This document shows, in pieces, positions 35,146 through 46,100 of a stretch of DNA of 64,000 nucleotides (position 1 is its first letter; each line of letters begins with the position of its first letter). A program made the position numbers and the translations under genes. The notes beneath the pieces were generated by a model. That model was not told the DNA's origin and searched no databases. It saw nothing but the letters and a program-made list of their open reading frames with translations. The DNA is taken from assembly GCA_964645715.1 (NCBI GenBank), contig CAZYAO010000009.1:1-64000 (forward strand), in the 5' to 3' direction. This stretch comes from JAUMBM01 sp964645715 (GTDB lineage: Bacteria > Bacteroidota > Bacteroidia > Chitinophagales > Saprospiraceae).

Positions 35146-38100
35146 AAAACAGCGCTGTTACCTGCATTCTCCCCAAATGTACCATCCTGGCATCTCCGGT
35201 CTGCCTGCCTTCATAACCAACCGTGAGTTGCAGCAACTCCCCCAACTGACGGGTAGCCGTAAGATTCCATAGCCAGTTGCGCCCAGGCCGAAGTCCGTTG
35301 AGTAGTACAAATGCCAATGGAGATCGCAGATCAGCCTGTAAATCAACCTGTATCAAACTCAGATTTGCGCGCAGCCAGCGCTGATAAACAAGCTCCCCGA
35401 CAATTTCTGCACGCTTCATTCCTTCATTGGCTGTTGACAAGCGGCTCGACTCCTTTTGTTGTGTATAGCGCAAATCCACACGCAGGTCTTTACCCGGTTG
35501 CCAAGTAAGCTCTGGCCCCCCTTTCACAAATCCAAGTGCATAGTCCTTGTTATCGAACAACTCAACATCTGCCTGCCGCTGTCCGACAGCGCCCAGTAAG
35601 CGAAGTCCTAGCGCTGTTGTAGCGTTGTAGCGCACGCGCAATGTATACTCTGTCCGCTGCTGACTTTCAAAACCCGTTGTCTGCACAAACCGCCTTTGCT
35701 GCGCTGTGTGCTCAAACTGAATGTCAAATCGGGGATGCCTTCGGTTGAAAAAAAGGCTGTTCCTAAAGCCCAGCTGAATAGCCGTAAGTGCGCTGTCGGG
35801 AAGATTCCACTGCAGCGGATTCCACACCTGCACGGCCGTTGACGGCTGCGTCTTGCGGTTGACGGTCAGGGTTGATTGCAGAGAAAATTTGGCCAGTTGT
35901 TTTTTCCATCCCTCTGCCTGCCTCCAGTAACGTTCGGGCTCCAGAAAGAGGCTTTGGTTGAGAATCAGGTTGTTGGTCCTGATGAAATCATTGGTCAGTA
36001 GTACTACGCGTGCATAGTCGGCAATATCAGCAAAGGGACTGATTTCCATCTCATTGACTTGGATTTTACCATCGGCATTGTATAGACTGTCAAGCCATAT
36101 ATACTGACCAAGTCCCGGTCCCACATACACATATACAAAGGCTACACTCGGTTCCTGTCCCGTACCGATTTCGTAGGTTGTATTCGTCCGAATGGCCGAC
36201 TTCCATGCCTGAAAAGAAAGATCAAACCGGCCCAGTGTGGTCTCTCCTGCCAGCAGGCCACCTACATCCATTGAATTTTCGACTTTGAGTTGCCGCCAGC
36301 TGAAAACACCCCCCAGCCGCAGCTGCTGTGAGGGTTGCCATTGGCCATTGACGGCTGCTTCCGTAGCGAGCGGGCCCTGCACAAAACGACTTCCCTGCGG
36401 CAGCTCATCGCGCCGCTGACGAAAACTAAAGCCCAGCCCCCTGTCTTCCCGCTCGGGACTGCCCACCTCCGCCACAAGGCGGCTGAAAGCAAAACTGCTC
36501 ATCTCCAGCGTGTCAGTCGCTCCTGACCAGCGCTGGCTGTGCTCAGCCTCCCACTGCAGCCGGGTTTTCCAGTTACCCAATGCTGCCCAGGTTCTGCCTA
36601 CCGTCAGGCTTGGTCTCCAGAATTCGGTGCGCCGCACCGCCTCCCGGCTACTCAGATGACTGGCCTGTGCGTCCAGTGACCAAGCTGCATGCTGCCAGGT
36701 GGCTCGCCCCTGTTGCTGCCAGCCCGCATACTGACCGAGCCGCTGAAAAGTGGCCGTCCGCCAGGAAACACCTCCCTTTTGAGGATAGGAAAGGCGCACT
36801 TCCGCCTGGGCTATGTGTTCCTCAGCTGGCAGCGGCTGGCCAATACCTAATACACTCGCCAGATTCCAATCACGAAAAAACTCCGGCGACCGATAAGGAT
36901 TAAGTGTCGTGAAATGCCTGTGGACCCATTCGTAGCCTGCCCGCGTATCAAGCTGCCAGCGGCTGCTGTCGCGCTGCAATAAATATCGGCGGTTATAGTC
37001 AAATCTGCCTGCATAACCAAGGTCATCTACCCTGTCCAGCTGACTAAACCGATTCCGGTCATTTTGTGACAGTGCCAGTTCCCATCGCCATCGCCCGCCA
37101 CCCTTGTCCTGCATTTCTGCACCCGCCGTGACCATCCGCTGCTGCTCAGGGGCAACCAATCGGACAACGGGTTCATGACTCCCCCCAGGTCGACAATCCT
37201 CCGCCCCGGGTGTCACCCATACAAATATTCGCTCATTGGACGCAGCCTCCGAAGCCGGGACATAGTGACCATTCCCCTCCCCCACAAAGGTAAAGGTTGC
37301 TACATACTTGCCTGCCTCAGGGTCGGTAGTGTATACGAGTATCTGCAGCAGACTATCTGTACCTCCACAGCGCAGTACACTGTCGCGCAGCGCATAAGTA
37401 GCCCGTTGTGCCGCCTGTGTACCCACTGGTTCCACCGAACTCGCCAGGATACCCAACGGCTGATCGCCCGCTGCCCTGAGTGTCGCCCGCTGGTCGGGTG
37501 TCAGCCGAATATCGGCCGTAGCAGTCTTGCTGTCCTGCTGACTAAAAATATTGACGTACACCTGCCAGCGATCTGCAATATAGCGGGTATCCAAAGCGTA
37601 CATAGATCGAAGGTACTGCTGGTCGGCATACTCGTACTCGACCGCTATCCGGCTGTCTTTGGTGATGAGCCGTTTGGGCATGAATGTAATCTCCGCCTGA
37701 TTGTAGTCAATCGTGTAGTCCCGATCACGACCACGTTCCAATAGCACCCCGTCTATAAATACCTTTTCTGTACCGGACAACACAACAATAAATCGCTCAC
37801 CCTGCGCCCCGCTCAACTTGTAGGGTCCCTGATTGCCCTCAATAGCCACCACATTTTGGCGTACAAAGCGCCCACGGGCAATAGCGATGCTTGAGCGCCC
37901 CTGCCACCGGCCATCTGTCGTTGCGGTCTGATAAGTAGCTCCTTCCAGCTTTTTAAAATACTGCATGAAGTAACCCTCAGGCTGCCTAAGCTCGTAATCC
38001 CCGGCCGTGAGCTGACTGCGATTGCGGGACAGCTGAATGAATATACGGTCAAACTCGCGGAGCTGCTGGGTATTCCCCTCAACCTGAATGGGCAGGTTAT

Positions 38101-38662
38101 CGTCTGCAATGGCTGCCTGTAAGCGTATACCCTCTCCCAGTTCGCCCTGAACCTGTAAATTAAACGCAGAGTTGAGCACCAGGTCCTGCCGATTGCCAAA
38201 CGAAAGCCCGCGGCTGAAAGCACCCTTGTAATCCAGTCCGCGCTGACTGGTAAGGCTCAGGCCACCGGCGCGATTGTCATAAGCACTGATGGCAATCCCC
38301 GCAGGCAGGAGGAGAGCCTCCTTACTTTCGGGCAGCTGCCCCTGATCGTCGAAAGAAAAAGGCAGTACCCGCCACTGAGCCTCAAGGCTGTCTGCAGGAG
38401 GTATCCGCCTCCACCTAAACCAAGGCTCCTCGAATGCGTACCAGCTACTGTCGAGTAGTAGCCCCCTGTGGTCATAAATCCTCAACGTACCCGGCACCAA
38501 AGAAAGGGAATCCAGCCGTATACTGTCGGCCGAAGCTTGCAACCAAGCAGTGCGCTGATTCGTCAGCACTGCCTGCGCGTCCATTGCAGCCACGGGCAAC
38601 ATACACATTGCCAGCCGCAATAACCACCTTAGAGCTCCCTGATGACGAACTACCATTACCAT
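35144..38662 (-). CDS. Very large exported beta-rich protein, probably outer membrane
   Basis: I cannot name this 1172-residue protein. It has a signal peptide (RWLLRLAMCMLPVAAMDAQA). The conserved-looking N-terminal third runs GLSFGNRQDLVLNSAFNLQVQG, then EGNTQQLREFDRIFIQL and GDYELRQPEGYF. It also contains VFIDGVLLERGRDRDYTIDY followed by AEITFMPKRLITKDSRIAVEYEY. The C-terminal two thirds alternate short polar/hydrophobic strands (RYNATTALGLRLLGAVGQRQ) as in a beta barrel. The 'GNTQQ' and 'DYTIDY' segments recall parts of large Bacteroidota surface proteins such as SprA, but it is far shorter than SprA. It lies downstream of the helicase gene on the same strand. Confidence 0.55.
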   Translation of the reverse strand: MVMVVRHQGALRWLLRLAMCMLPVAAMDAQAVLTNQRTAWLQASADSIRLDSLSLVPGTLRIYDHRGLLLDSSWYAFEEPWFRWRRIPPADSLEAQWRVLPFSFDDQGQLPESKEALLLPAGIAISAYDNRAGGLSLTSQRGLDYKGAFSRGLSFGNRQDLVLNSAFNLQVQGELGEGIRLQAAIADDNLPIQVEGNTQQLREFDRIFIQLSRNRSQLTAGDYELRQPEGYFMQYFKKLEGATYQTATTDGRWQGRSSIAIARGRFVRQNVVAIEGNQGPYKLSGAQGERFIVVLSGTEKVFIDGVLLERGRDRDYTIDYNQAEITFMPKRLITKDSRIAVEYEYADQQYLRSMYALDTRYIADRWQVYVNIFSQQDSKTATADIRLTPDQRATLRAAGDQPLGILASSVEPVGTQAAQRATYALRDSVLRCGGTDSLLQILVYTTDPEAGKYVATFTFVGEGNGHYVPASEAASNERIFVWVTPGAEDCRPGGSHEPVVRLVAPEQQRMVTAGAEMQDKGGGRWRWELALSQNDRNRFSQLDRVDDLGYAGRFDYNRRYLLQRDSSRWQLDTRAGYEWVHRHFTTLNPYRSPEFFRDWNLASVLGIGQPLPAEEHIAQAEVRLSYPQKGGVSWRTATFQRLGQYAGWQQQGRATWQHAAWSLDAQASHLSSREAVRRTEFWRPSLTVGRTWAALGNWKTRLQWEAEHSQRWSGATDTLEMSSFAFSRLVAEVGSPEREDRGLGFSFRQRRDELPQGSRFVQGPLATEAAVNGQWQPSQQLRLGGVFSWRQLKVENSMDVGGLLAGETTLGRFDLSFQAWKSAIRTNTTYEIGTGQEPSVAFVYVYVGPGLGQYIWLDSLYNADGKIQVNEMEISPFADIADYARVVLLTNDFIRTNNLILNQSLFLEPERYWRQAEGWKKQLAKFSLQSTLTVNRKTQPSTAVQVWNPLQWNLPDSALTAIQLGFRNSLFFNRRHPRFDIQFEHTAQQRRFVQTTGFESQQRTEYTLRVRYNATTALGLRLLGAVGQRQADVELFDNKDYALGFVKGGPELTWQPGKDLRVDLRYTQQKESSRLSTANEGMKRAEIVGELVYQRWLRANLSLIQVDLQADLRSPLAFVLLNGLRPGRNWLWNLTATRQLGELLQLTVGYEGRQTGDARMVHLGRMQVTALF

Positions 38663-38793
38663 CTCCTTGTAACGAATGGATTTTCGTCCTGTTGCGTAGC
38701 AAAAGTGACCGGACAGCCGGGCAGCAGCTCTCCCCTGCCATTGATCCCCGGGTATCTGTGTTTGTACCCAAATTTGACGGGTTCCAGCAACTC

Positions 38794-38821
38794 GATTTTT
38801 GGGGATTCTTCCCCAAAAATC
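38794..38821 (-). terminator. Terminator of uvrD
   Basis: Perfect 12-bp stem (38794-38805 with 38810-38821), with GATTTTTGGGGA arms and a 4-nt loop. On the minus strand it begins immediately after the TAG that closes uvrD once the false gap is removed. Confidence 0.75.
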
Positions 38822-38907
38822 CTAGTCTGTACCGCTCAGAATTTGCAGTTTGGCAAATTTGAGCATTATCTTTTTGTCCGGGCTGTCACTCAGTTTAAAC
38901 CGTATGG
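38822..38907 (-). CDS. uvrD: C-terminal end of UvrD/PcrA helicase (other side of gap 2)
   Basis: Reading the minus strand through the left copy of the 55-bp duplicate, the frame ..MLKF continues as AKLQILSGTD and stops at TAG (38822-38824), directly before a terminator hairpin. UvrD/PcrA proteins typically end with a segment of this kind. The full helicase is then 768 residues. In the sequence as given, the 100 N and the duplicate shift the frame, so this end appears separate from the main body. Confidence 0.8.
38853..38907. repeat. 55-bp duplicate flanking gap 2 (left copy)
   Basis: Identical over all 55 bases to 39008-39062. The two copies directly abut the N run on either side, as expected when two contigs overlap by one assembly k-mer and were joined with a placeholder gap. 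Confidence 0.97.
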
Positions 38908-39007
38908 NNNNNNNNNNNNNNNNNNNNNNNNNNNNNNNNNNNNNNNNNNNNNNNNNNNNNNNNNNNNNNNNNNNNNNNNNNNNNNNNNNNNNNNNNNNNN
39001 NNNNNNN
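38908..39007. other. Scaffold gap 2 (100 N), probably artificial
   Basis: Exactly 100 N between two identical 55-bp sequences. The true sequence here is most likely 155 bp shorter with nothing missing. Confidence 0.95.
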
Positions 39008-41283
39008 GCAAATTTGAGCATTATCTTTTTGTCCGGGCTGTCACTCAGTTTAAACCGTATGGTAGCTACGCGGTTGTCTGCTGCTCCATCGATTTGCAGC
39101 ACCTCTCCTTCTCCAAATTTGAGGTGCAGTACGCGTTGGCCCGCCGCAATCTGCGAAGCAGGGCTGGCCACAAAGTTGGCTGCATCTACCTGGAAAGCCG
39201 GCTGGGCGGCTTTTTTTACAGGAAAAGCACCACTCACGCGGGCGCTCGCCGGCGCAGCCACGTCGCGGCCTGCCGGCGCAGCCGCAGCCTGCCGGTTGAC
39301 TGGCGGATTATCAAAGAGCTCCGCCGGGATTTCCTCCAAAAACCGACTGGGCGGGTTGTAGGTCATTTTGCCAAACCGGTAACGGGAGTTGGCGTACGAA
39401 AGTGTCAGAAACTGCTCGGCCCGGGTAATGGCCACATAAAACAGGCGGCGCTCCTCGTCGAGTCCCTCAACTGTCTCAATGCTCATGAAAGACGGAAACA
39501 GCTTCTCCTCAAGACCTACCAAAAAGACAGACTTGAACTCAAGCCCTTTGGCGGCATGCACCGACATAAGGCTCACTTTCTCCTGATTGGCGTCGTCCTT
39601 TTCGTCAAAATCAGTGATTAGAGCAATGTGCTGAAGGTAGGTGGTCAGCGATTTGTCTGCCTCTTCTCCGACTTCGACCACAAGATCCTCTTCAACAAAT
39701 GTCTTTATACCATCCAGCAGGGCGTTGAAGTTTTCCTGCCGGCCCATCCCCTCCACCGTGGTGTCCGCTTTAAGGACGTCCTTGAGACCCGACTGACTGG
39801 CCATGTACACAGCTGCCTCATAAGCATTTTTTCCCTCCTGATACTGCTGCCCCTGCCTGATGAGCTGCAAAAAATTTTCCAGCGGCGCGCGCGCACGTGC
39901 AGGCAGGTCAATCTTGGCAGCTGCCTCCCAAAGCGTCATACCTGTCTGGTTGGCAAACTCCAGCATGCGGTCGATGGTACCCTCTCCAATGCCGCGCCGC
40001 GGGTAATTGATTACCCGCTTCAATGCCTCTTCATCCTGTGGATTGATGAGCAGTCGCAGGTAGGCAATCATATCTTTCACCTCTTTCCGCTGATAAAAAG
40101 ACATGCCCCCAAAGACGCGATAGGAAATGTTGTAGCGGCGGAGGTATTCTTCAAAACTGCGGCTCTGCGCATTGGTGCGGTACAGGATGGCAATGTCGCT
40201 ATTGCGAAGGTGGTAGCGGTTTTTGTGCTCAATGATGGTGTCCGCCACGCGATTGGCCTCCTCGTTGTCTGTCATGGTCCTGATAAGGCGGATGCGATGA
40301 CCATCGCCCTTGTCACTCCATATTTTTTTCTGTATCTGTCGACGATTGAAAGAGATTACTTCATTGGCAGCCCTCACGATGTGCGAAGTCGAACGATAAT
40401 TTTGTTCCAGTTTAAATACCTGTATACCAAATTTTTTGAAATCCTCTTCAAAATCCAGAATATTCTGTATCGTTGCCCCCCGGAAGCCATAGATTGACTG
40501 CGCATCATCACCCACCACACAGATGTTGCGGGGACTGCCCTCATAGTGACAAAGCTTGCGCAAGATGGCATACTGCAGGTAATTGGTATCCTGAAATTCA
40601 TCGACAAGCAAATAGCGAAAGCGGGCTCTGTACTTTTCTGCAACCTCAGGCTGGTTTTGCAGGAGCTCAAACAACCTGTACAACAGATCGTCAAAATCCA
40701 TGGCTCCAGCCTTTTTACAACGAGCAGTATAGGTTTCATAAATTTTGTAGACCAGTGGTATCCGGGACATACGATCCTGCTGCAACAAACCCTGATCCTG
40801 TGCATAGCGGGCCGGCGTGATCAGATTGCTCTTGGCCGCCGAAATTCTGTGGAGGATTTCATTGGTTTTGTACACCTCTTTGTCGAGGTTCATCTCCCGG
40901 ATGATGCTGTTCAACAGACTCTTACTATCGTCGGTGTCATAGATGGTAAAATTGGTCGGATAGCCGATATGGGTTGCCTCCGCCCGCAGGATGCGGGCAA
41001 AAATGGAGTGAAAAGTACCTGCCCAGATAGCGCTGGCGCGCTGCCCGACCACTCCCTCGATGCGGGCTTTCATCTCTCGGGCAGATTTGTTGGTAAAGGT
41101 AAGCGCCAGAATCTCCCAAGGCGACACGCCCTGCTCAATCAGGTAGGCAATCCTGTACGTGAGTACGCGTGTCTTGCCGGATCCCGGCCCGGCAATGATG
41201 AGCACAGGGCCTTCAGTAGTGGTCACAGCGGCCAGCTGCACAGGATTAAGGGTGCTGAGATAAGCTTGCGGTTGGGTATTCAT
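39008..41283 (-). CDS. uvrD: UvrD/PcrA-type DNA helicase (main body)
   Basis: SF1A helicase. The motifs in order are Q/Walker A IIAGPGSGKTRVLTYRIA, motif Ia LALTFTNKSAREMK, Walker B YLLVDEFQDTNYLQ, motif III VVGDDAQSIYGFRGA and motif IV FKLEQNYRS. Motif V is MSVHAAKGLEFKSVFLVGLEE and motif VI is RRLFYVAITRAE. The C-terminal tail (GQRVLHLKFGEGEVLQIDG) is the Tudor-like domain of PcrA/UvrD that binds RNA polymerase. It unwinds DNA in mismatch and nucleotide-excision repair and clears stalled complexes. Counting the ending on the far side of gap 2 the protein has 768 residues, a normal size. Confidence 0.95.
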
Positions 41284-41362
41284 GAAAAGTAAAAACGTTT
41301 GTGTACAACGCTAAGGTACGGTTTACAATCGGCCTCAGGCCGTTGGACTATTTTTCACGGCG

Positions 41363-43066
41363 TTACTGATGCTTAGCAGACAGGATGCGATTGAGAATTA
41401 CTTTGGTGATGAGATAGGTAGGCTTCACACCCTCAAGCCCCAGACTGCCGCTTGCCAGCGTATGCCCTGTCAACAACGGATTGTCAGAAGCATAATAGGC
41501 ATAGCGAAGTACCACGTCTTTGCGGATATTATTGCGAATCTGGCTGGACGCCTGAATGGCTTTCTGGTAGTGCGCTCCCTCCATCTCAAGCCCAATCGCC
41601 CGCCAGGAGGAGTCGCGCAGATACTGCAGCACATCCTTGTTCTGCAGACTGGTGCCCAATACCGTAATCATAGTGCCTGCACTGACCCGCAACCCCTGAC
41701 CCATAAAATCATCAACGGTCAGGTCATTTTGAAAAGGATAATTATCGGCTGTACCTTCGAATACGTGAGAAGTGGGAATCATGATATCCCCTTTGCCCCC
41801 CTCCAAAATCCCGGCTTTTCCCATGATGTTGATCGACCGCACATCCAGCCGCACCGGCGTCCCTTTGCCGTCAAAAGGACGTAAAAGTTCATCCATCGTC
41901 TCGTACGCCTGCTCGCCAAATGCGTAATCCATGACAATTATCACCGGCATCTCTTCGGTGGTAGCCGGACGCTGAAACTGGATATCGGCCGGCAGTAACG
42001 CAGGATCGAGTGCCGCTGTATCAAAAATCTGCACCGTTATGTTGGCGCCGCTCCCGTCTTCAAGCTGTATCATACCATTGGACTGCGCATACGCAAAAAC
42101 GCGCACGCGCCAAGCCGCCCGCTGGGGAAGGCTCAGCTCCTTGGTAAGTTCCTCTAATGTCATCCCTGCAGCCTGCTCCTGCAGCGCAGCCTGCGCATAC
42201 AGGCTGTTCATCACACTGTGCGGATTGGCACTGATAATATGCAGCGGCCGCTCCAGCAGACCACGGTCACTCAGACACTGCTTGATATCAATGGCCCATG
42301 CCTCTCCATGATGATGGTGCCCCACGCGCTCCCGCAGCGCACTGGAAAAGGTGATCTCCCGGTCATTCTTGTTCAGCTGCTCATCACCGGCGCGCTTACC
42401 CAGCCAGTAGGTTATGTGAAAAAGGCTATTGACTGCCCCGTCCTCCTCAAAGCGCTTACAAGCACTAACCGTTTCTTCATAGGTACGCCCCAGCAGCGTA
42501 CTCAGGTAGATATACGCCACTTCTTTATTAAACTCCTGCCCCTGCCGCTCTTTTTCCACCAACTCCTCCAGCATCTTCCACTCGCGCTTCTTCTCCTTCC
42601 GATGGTTCTCACTGTTGCGCCGGATCTTTTCAGCCTCAATATACATGAACGTCAGGTGGGTCAGAATATCATAAATATCCGAGCGCCCGCGCGTCATTTC
42701 AATGTAGATCTCGTCGCTGTCAATACGGTAAGCATTGCGGCGGCGCTTGGGCGCAATAACGGGCTCAAACAGGCTTTTTTCAAAACCCTCCTTAGTCACC
42801 AGCCGGATAAACTGCACCTCCTCAATCCCTCTGGGCAGCCGCTGAAAAATGTACAGCAGCCCCTCGAGCTCAACGCGCTCCGGGTCATTGATGCTGCCAT
42901 AAATTTCGGGCCGAAGGTCCTGAAGGGCGGAAATCATCGCCTCTCCCGAGACCCCCATGGGTTTATACCCCCCCCGGATCAGCAGGTGGCGCATGGAAAT
43001 GTACAGGCGCTCAATGGCTGAGCGGCTCTGCTGAGCACGTGTGCGGGATGGGAGCTGCGTAGACAT
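41363..43066 (-). CDS. DUF6909-like protein with a nucleoside-phosphorylase-like C-terminal domain
   Basis: A 567-residue soluble protein of a family widespread in Bacteroidota; I believe DUF6909, from memory. The N-terminal 350 residues are helical and contain AYRIDSDEIYIEMTRGRSDIYDILTHLTFMYIEA. The last 200 residues carry a series typical of purine nucleoside phosphorylases and nucleosidases: VIIVMDYAFGEQAYE, NIMGKAGILEGGKGDIMIPT, VFEGTADNYPF, and RAIGLEMEGAHYQKAI, the last being the ribose-binding 'EMEG/A' motif. Activity on a nucleoside or nucleotide is inferred from that. It sits between the helicase and the T9SS adhesin genes, all on the minus strand. Confidence 0.65.
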   Translation of the reverse strand: MSTQLPSRTRAQQSRSAIERLYISMRHLLIRGGYKPMGVSGEAMISALQDLRPEIYGSINDPERVELEGLLYIFQRLPRGIEEVQFIRLVTKEGFEKSLFEPVIAPKRRRNAYRIDSDEIYIEMTRGRSDIYDILTHLTFMYIEAEKIRRNSENHRKEKKREWKMLEELVEKERQGQEFNKEVAYIYLSTLLGRTYEETVSACKRFEEDGAVNSLFHITYWLGKRAGDEQLNKNDREITFSSALRERVGHHHHGEAWAIDIKQCLSDRGLLERPLHIISANPHSVMNSLYAQAALQEQAAGMTLEELTKELSLPQRAAWRVRVFAYAQSNGMIQLEDGSGANITVQIFDTAALDPALLPADIQFQRPATTEEMPVIIVMDYAFGEQAYETMDELLRPFDGKGTPVRLDVRSINIMGKAGILEGGKGDIMIPTSHVFEGTADNYPFQNDLTVDDFMGQGLRVSAGTMITVLGTSLQNKDVLQYLRDSSWRAIGLEMEGAHYQKAIQASSQIRNNIRKDVVLRYAYYASDNPLLTGHTLASGSLGLEGVKPTYLITKVILNRILSAKHQ

Positions 43067-43108
43067 AGCAATATTTTTAGCCTGTAAAGATACGACGCTT
43101 ACAGAAAC

Positions 43109-43146
43109 AAAAATCCCCTCATCCGTCGCCGGATGAAGGGATTTTT
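43109..43146. terminator. Terminator after the T9SS adhesin gene
   Basis: 17-bp arms (43109-43125 with 43130-43146) with one mismatch. The stem opens with A5 and closes with T5-T7 around CATCCG, so it works for either strand. Confidence 0.8.
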
Positions 43147-43193
43147 TTGCCTTTCGGAAAAAAGGCTGCCGCAGCGGCCTGCCGTATTGGCAC

Positions 43194-46100
43194 TTAAGGC
43201 CTTACACGGTTGACCACAAACGCCTGCGTCTGCGGCTCGCGGCCATCCGCCTGCAGTGTCAGGTTGTATACACCTGCCGGCAGCTGACCAACCGGTATGC
43301 TGATAACCAGCTCACTGATCTCGTCATAGCGCAGTGTGCGCACCACCTGCCCGAGTGTATTGCGGACAGTCAGTACTGCAGGGAGCCCTGCATAGTCCTC
43401 TACTTTGACGTTCAGTATATCGGCTGTCGGATTGGGGTAGACAGACAAAGTGGCCTGTTCCGCTCCATCGAAGCTGAGCCCGTTTTCAATAGCTGAAAGA
43501 CTAGGTGCACTGCCACTAATATCTACATCACCAAAATTGACTTGACCAATCTGGTTGACATTGACACCCTGTGTCATCAGACCCACCTGCATACAGCTGG
43601 GGAAATTGAGATTCACTGCAAACAACTGCGTCCAGGTTTGACCATCGACAGAAGTGAGCCCCCTGAAAATATTGCCCGTGCGCTCAATCCGCAGCCACCG
43701 GGGTGACTGTGGCCTGAACAATGGCTGGGTATTCAAAAATCCGTTGGTCGTCTGACGAATATCCCTGAATATAGAAGCTCCCAACTGAGTACGTATTGAC
43801 AAACGGCGTGAACCCGGACTATCAGACTCTCTGAACATGATACCACCGAACGCTCCATTGGTCAGGTTGGCAATGCGCGTCGTTACAACAACATCACCAC
43901 AGACAGGCACCCACGCAAAGCGAAGTCTGTCGGATACCGGAGTGCCTGTACCGTTGGAACTGATGTCGATGGTTCCTTCACATACATTGTCAATGGCCGT
44001 ACCTACCGCCCCGCCAATAGACGTAACGGTCCAGGGGGCGCCTAAGTCAGGACCACAGGTACATGAAATATCCATATTGAATGCACCCGTTGCAGAACCA
44101 AAGCCTGTAACCAGGATGTAGTAGTCTGTACCCGGGCTGGCAACAAATACCACTCTCGATCTGGTACTACAAAAATCGTCATTACCTGTTACACAAGTCA
44201 GTGATCCGCAGCTGCCTGAGTATACAAGCACTTTTGTGTCATAAGAAGATGAGCAGAGATCCAGCGTTACCTGTGCTCCATTACCGACAAACTTATACCA
44301 AATGCCATTCCCGCCACCACTGGCCACACATGTGCCTGCGTTACTATCGGATGTAGCACCCACTGTGCTGCCCGATACCGTACTGCCACAACTCACTACG
44401 GCTGCACCAGCACAAAGGTCGTTGGGAAGAGGCAGTGTCGTGAAGCTGTAAGAAGTGTAGCTACTTGTACCGCAAGTACAGTTGGTGCGTACACATACGA
44501 AGTAGGTTGTGTTCGGAATCAGGTTGCCAAAATTGACAGAATTGCCTGTCGTATTCGTAACCGTACCGTTGGCGCAGAAGCTGCTCGTGCCAATACTGTA
44601 ATCATAACTCACCGCACCGGATACTGCCGGCCAGGATACAGAAGCACTGGTAACCCCCACCGACGTGGCCACAGGCTGCGGTGCCTGACAAGGAGGTCCG
44701 CTGATCAGGTTGAGCGTAAATGCACCACCGGAACTCGAGAATGGATAAACATATATGTAGTAAGTCTGACCCGGGTTGGAAGTCCAGTTTACCCGTGACT
44801 GAGAACTACAGGAATCATCGTTACCACCAATGCAGGTAAGCGCATTGCACGGGCCTGTCAACACTTGTATCTTGGTGTCAAACCCGGAGCCACAGGTATT
44901 TACTTCCACTGGATTGCCGTCACCGACAAACCGATACCAAACGCCCTGTGAGGTAGCCGAAACAGAGGTACCACAGAAAGAGGTAAGACCATCGCCAGTC
45001 GCAAAAGCTGTATTGCCCTGCACACTGCTACATCCGCTGATGAGTGTCGCCGTACTGCAATTATCATTGGCGGGCGGTGGTTGTGGGGTCGTGAAAGATA
45101 CAGGTCCAAAGTAGCTGCTGTAGCCGTTGAGATCACAGTTGGCTCTCACGTACACATCGTAAGCTGTCGATGAATTGAGTCCCTGCAGTGTGTAGTTCGT
45201 AGCCGCTACCGAAACAGGTGTACCGGTGCCCGGTGTGAACCCGGCAGGACCGTACTCTACCTCCCACATCGTCTCAACACAGCCAATCGTCCAGCTCAGC
45301 GCTGCTGAGTTGAAAGTGACATTGCCGGCAAGCAAGCCCGAAGGTACGGGACAGGGTGGTGGTGGTACAATCGTTACATCGTAGTCTTCAGCTTCCCCGT
45401 ATCCATAGCTGATACATGGGTTGATAGAACTTGCCGCTGTATTCCATACATCCCGTACCCGCATCCGCTTAACCCCCGGTACAGGGTTACACGGCAGACT
45501 CAGCGGGAAAGTGACGGTGCCAAAGCTGCCAACCGAGCTGGGCGAAAAGCCGACCCGCTCGCTGGTCGAAAATACACCGTCTTCGTTGAAGTCTATCCAA
45601 ACCGCGATATTCTGGTTCGCATAGCTGCCTACAGTCACCTGAATCTGGTAAGTAGTCCCCGCCTGCAAGGTAGCCGTATAATTAGGCTGTCCCGTAAAGT
45701 AAGTATAGGCAGGGTTTACAGGATCCGTACCCGTGTTGTTGGCAAGCGTAGTCCCTTGGATTACAACATTACTGATGAGGTCACCGTCGGTTTTACCAGA
45801 AGTGTAGATTGGTGTACAGAAGCAACTCAAAGCCGGGGATGCGTTTACTTGCACCGGCGTGCTAGTACCCGTACTACCACTGCAAGTCACAGCACAATAA
45901 TACCAGCTCCGCTGCGACTGCGTAGTTGTCACCGTAGAGGTACTGCCGCCAAACGCCGTCCACGGCCCGGAAGCAGAAACGGTACTCCTGTACCACTGGT
46001 AGCTCACACCGGATCCCGCAGTATTATTTTGCAGACTAAGCGTAAACTGCGCATCCGTACAGACAGCACTTGCACTACTAATGGTATTGCCCGGCGAAGG

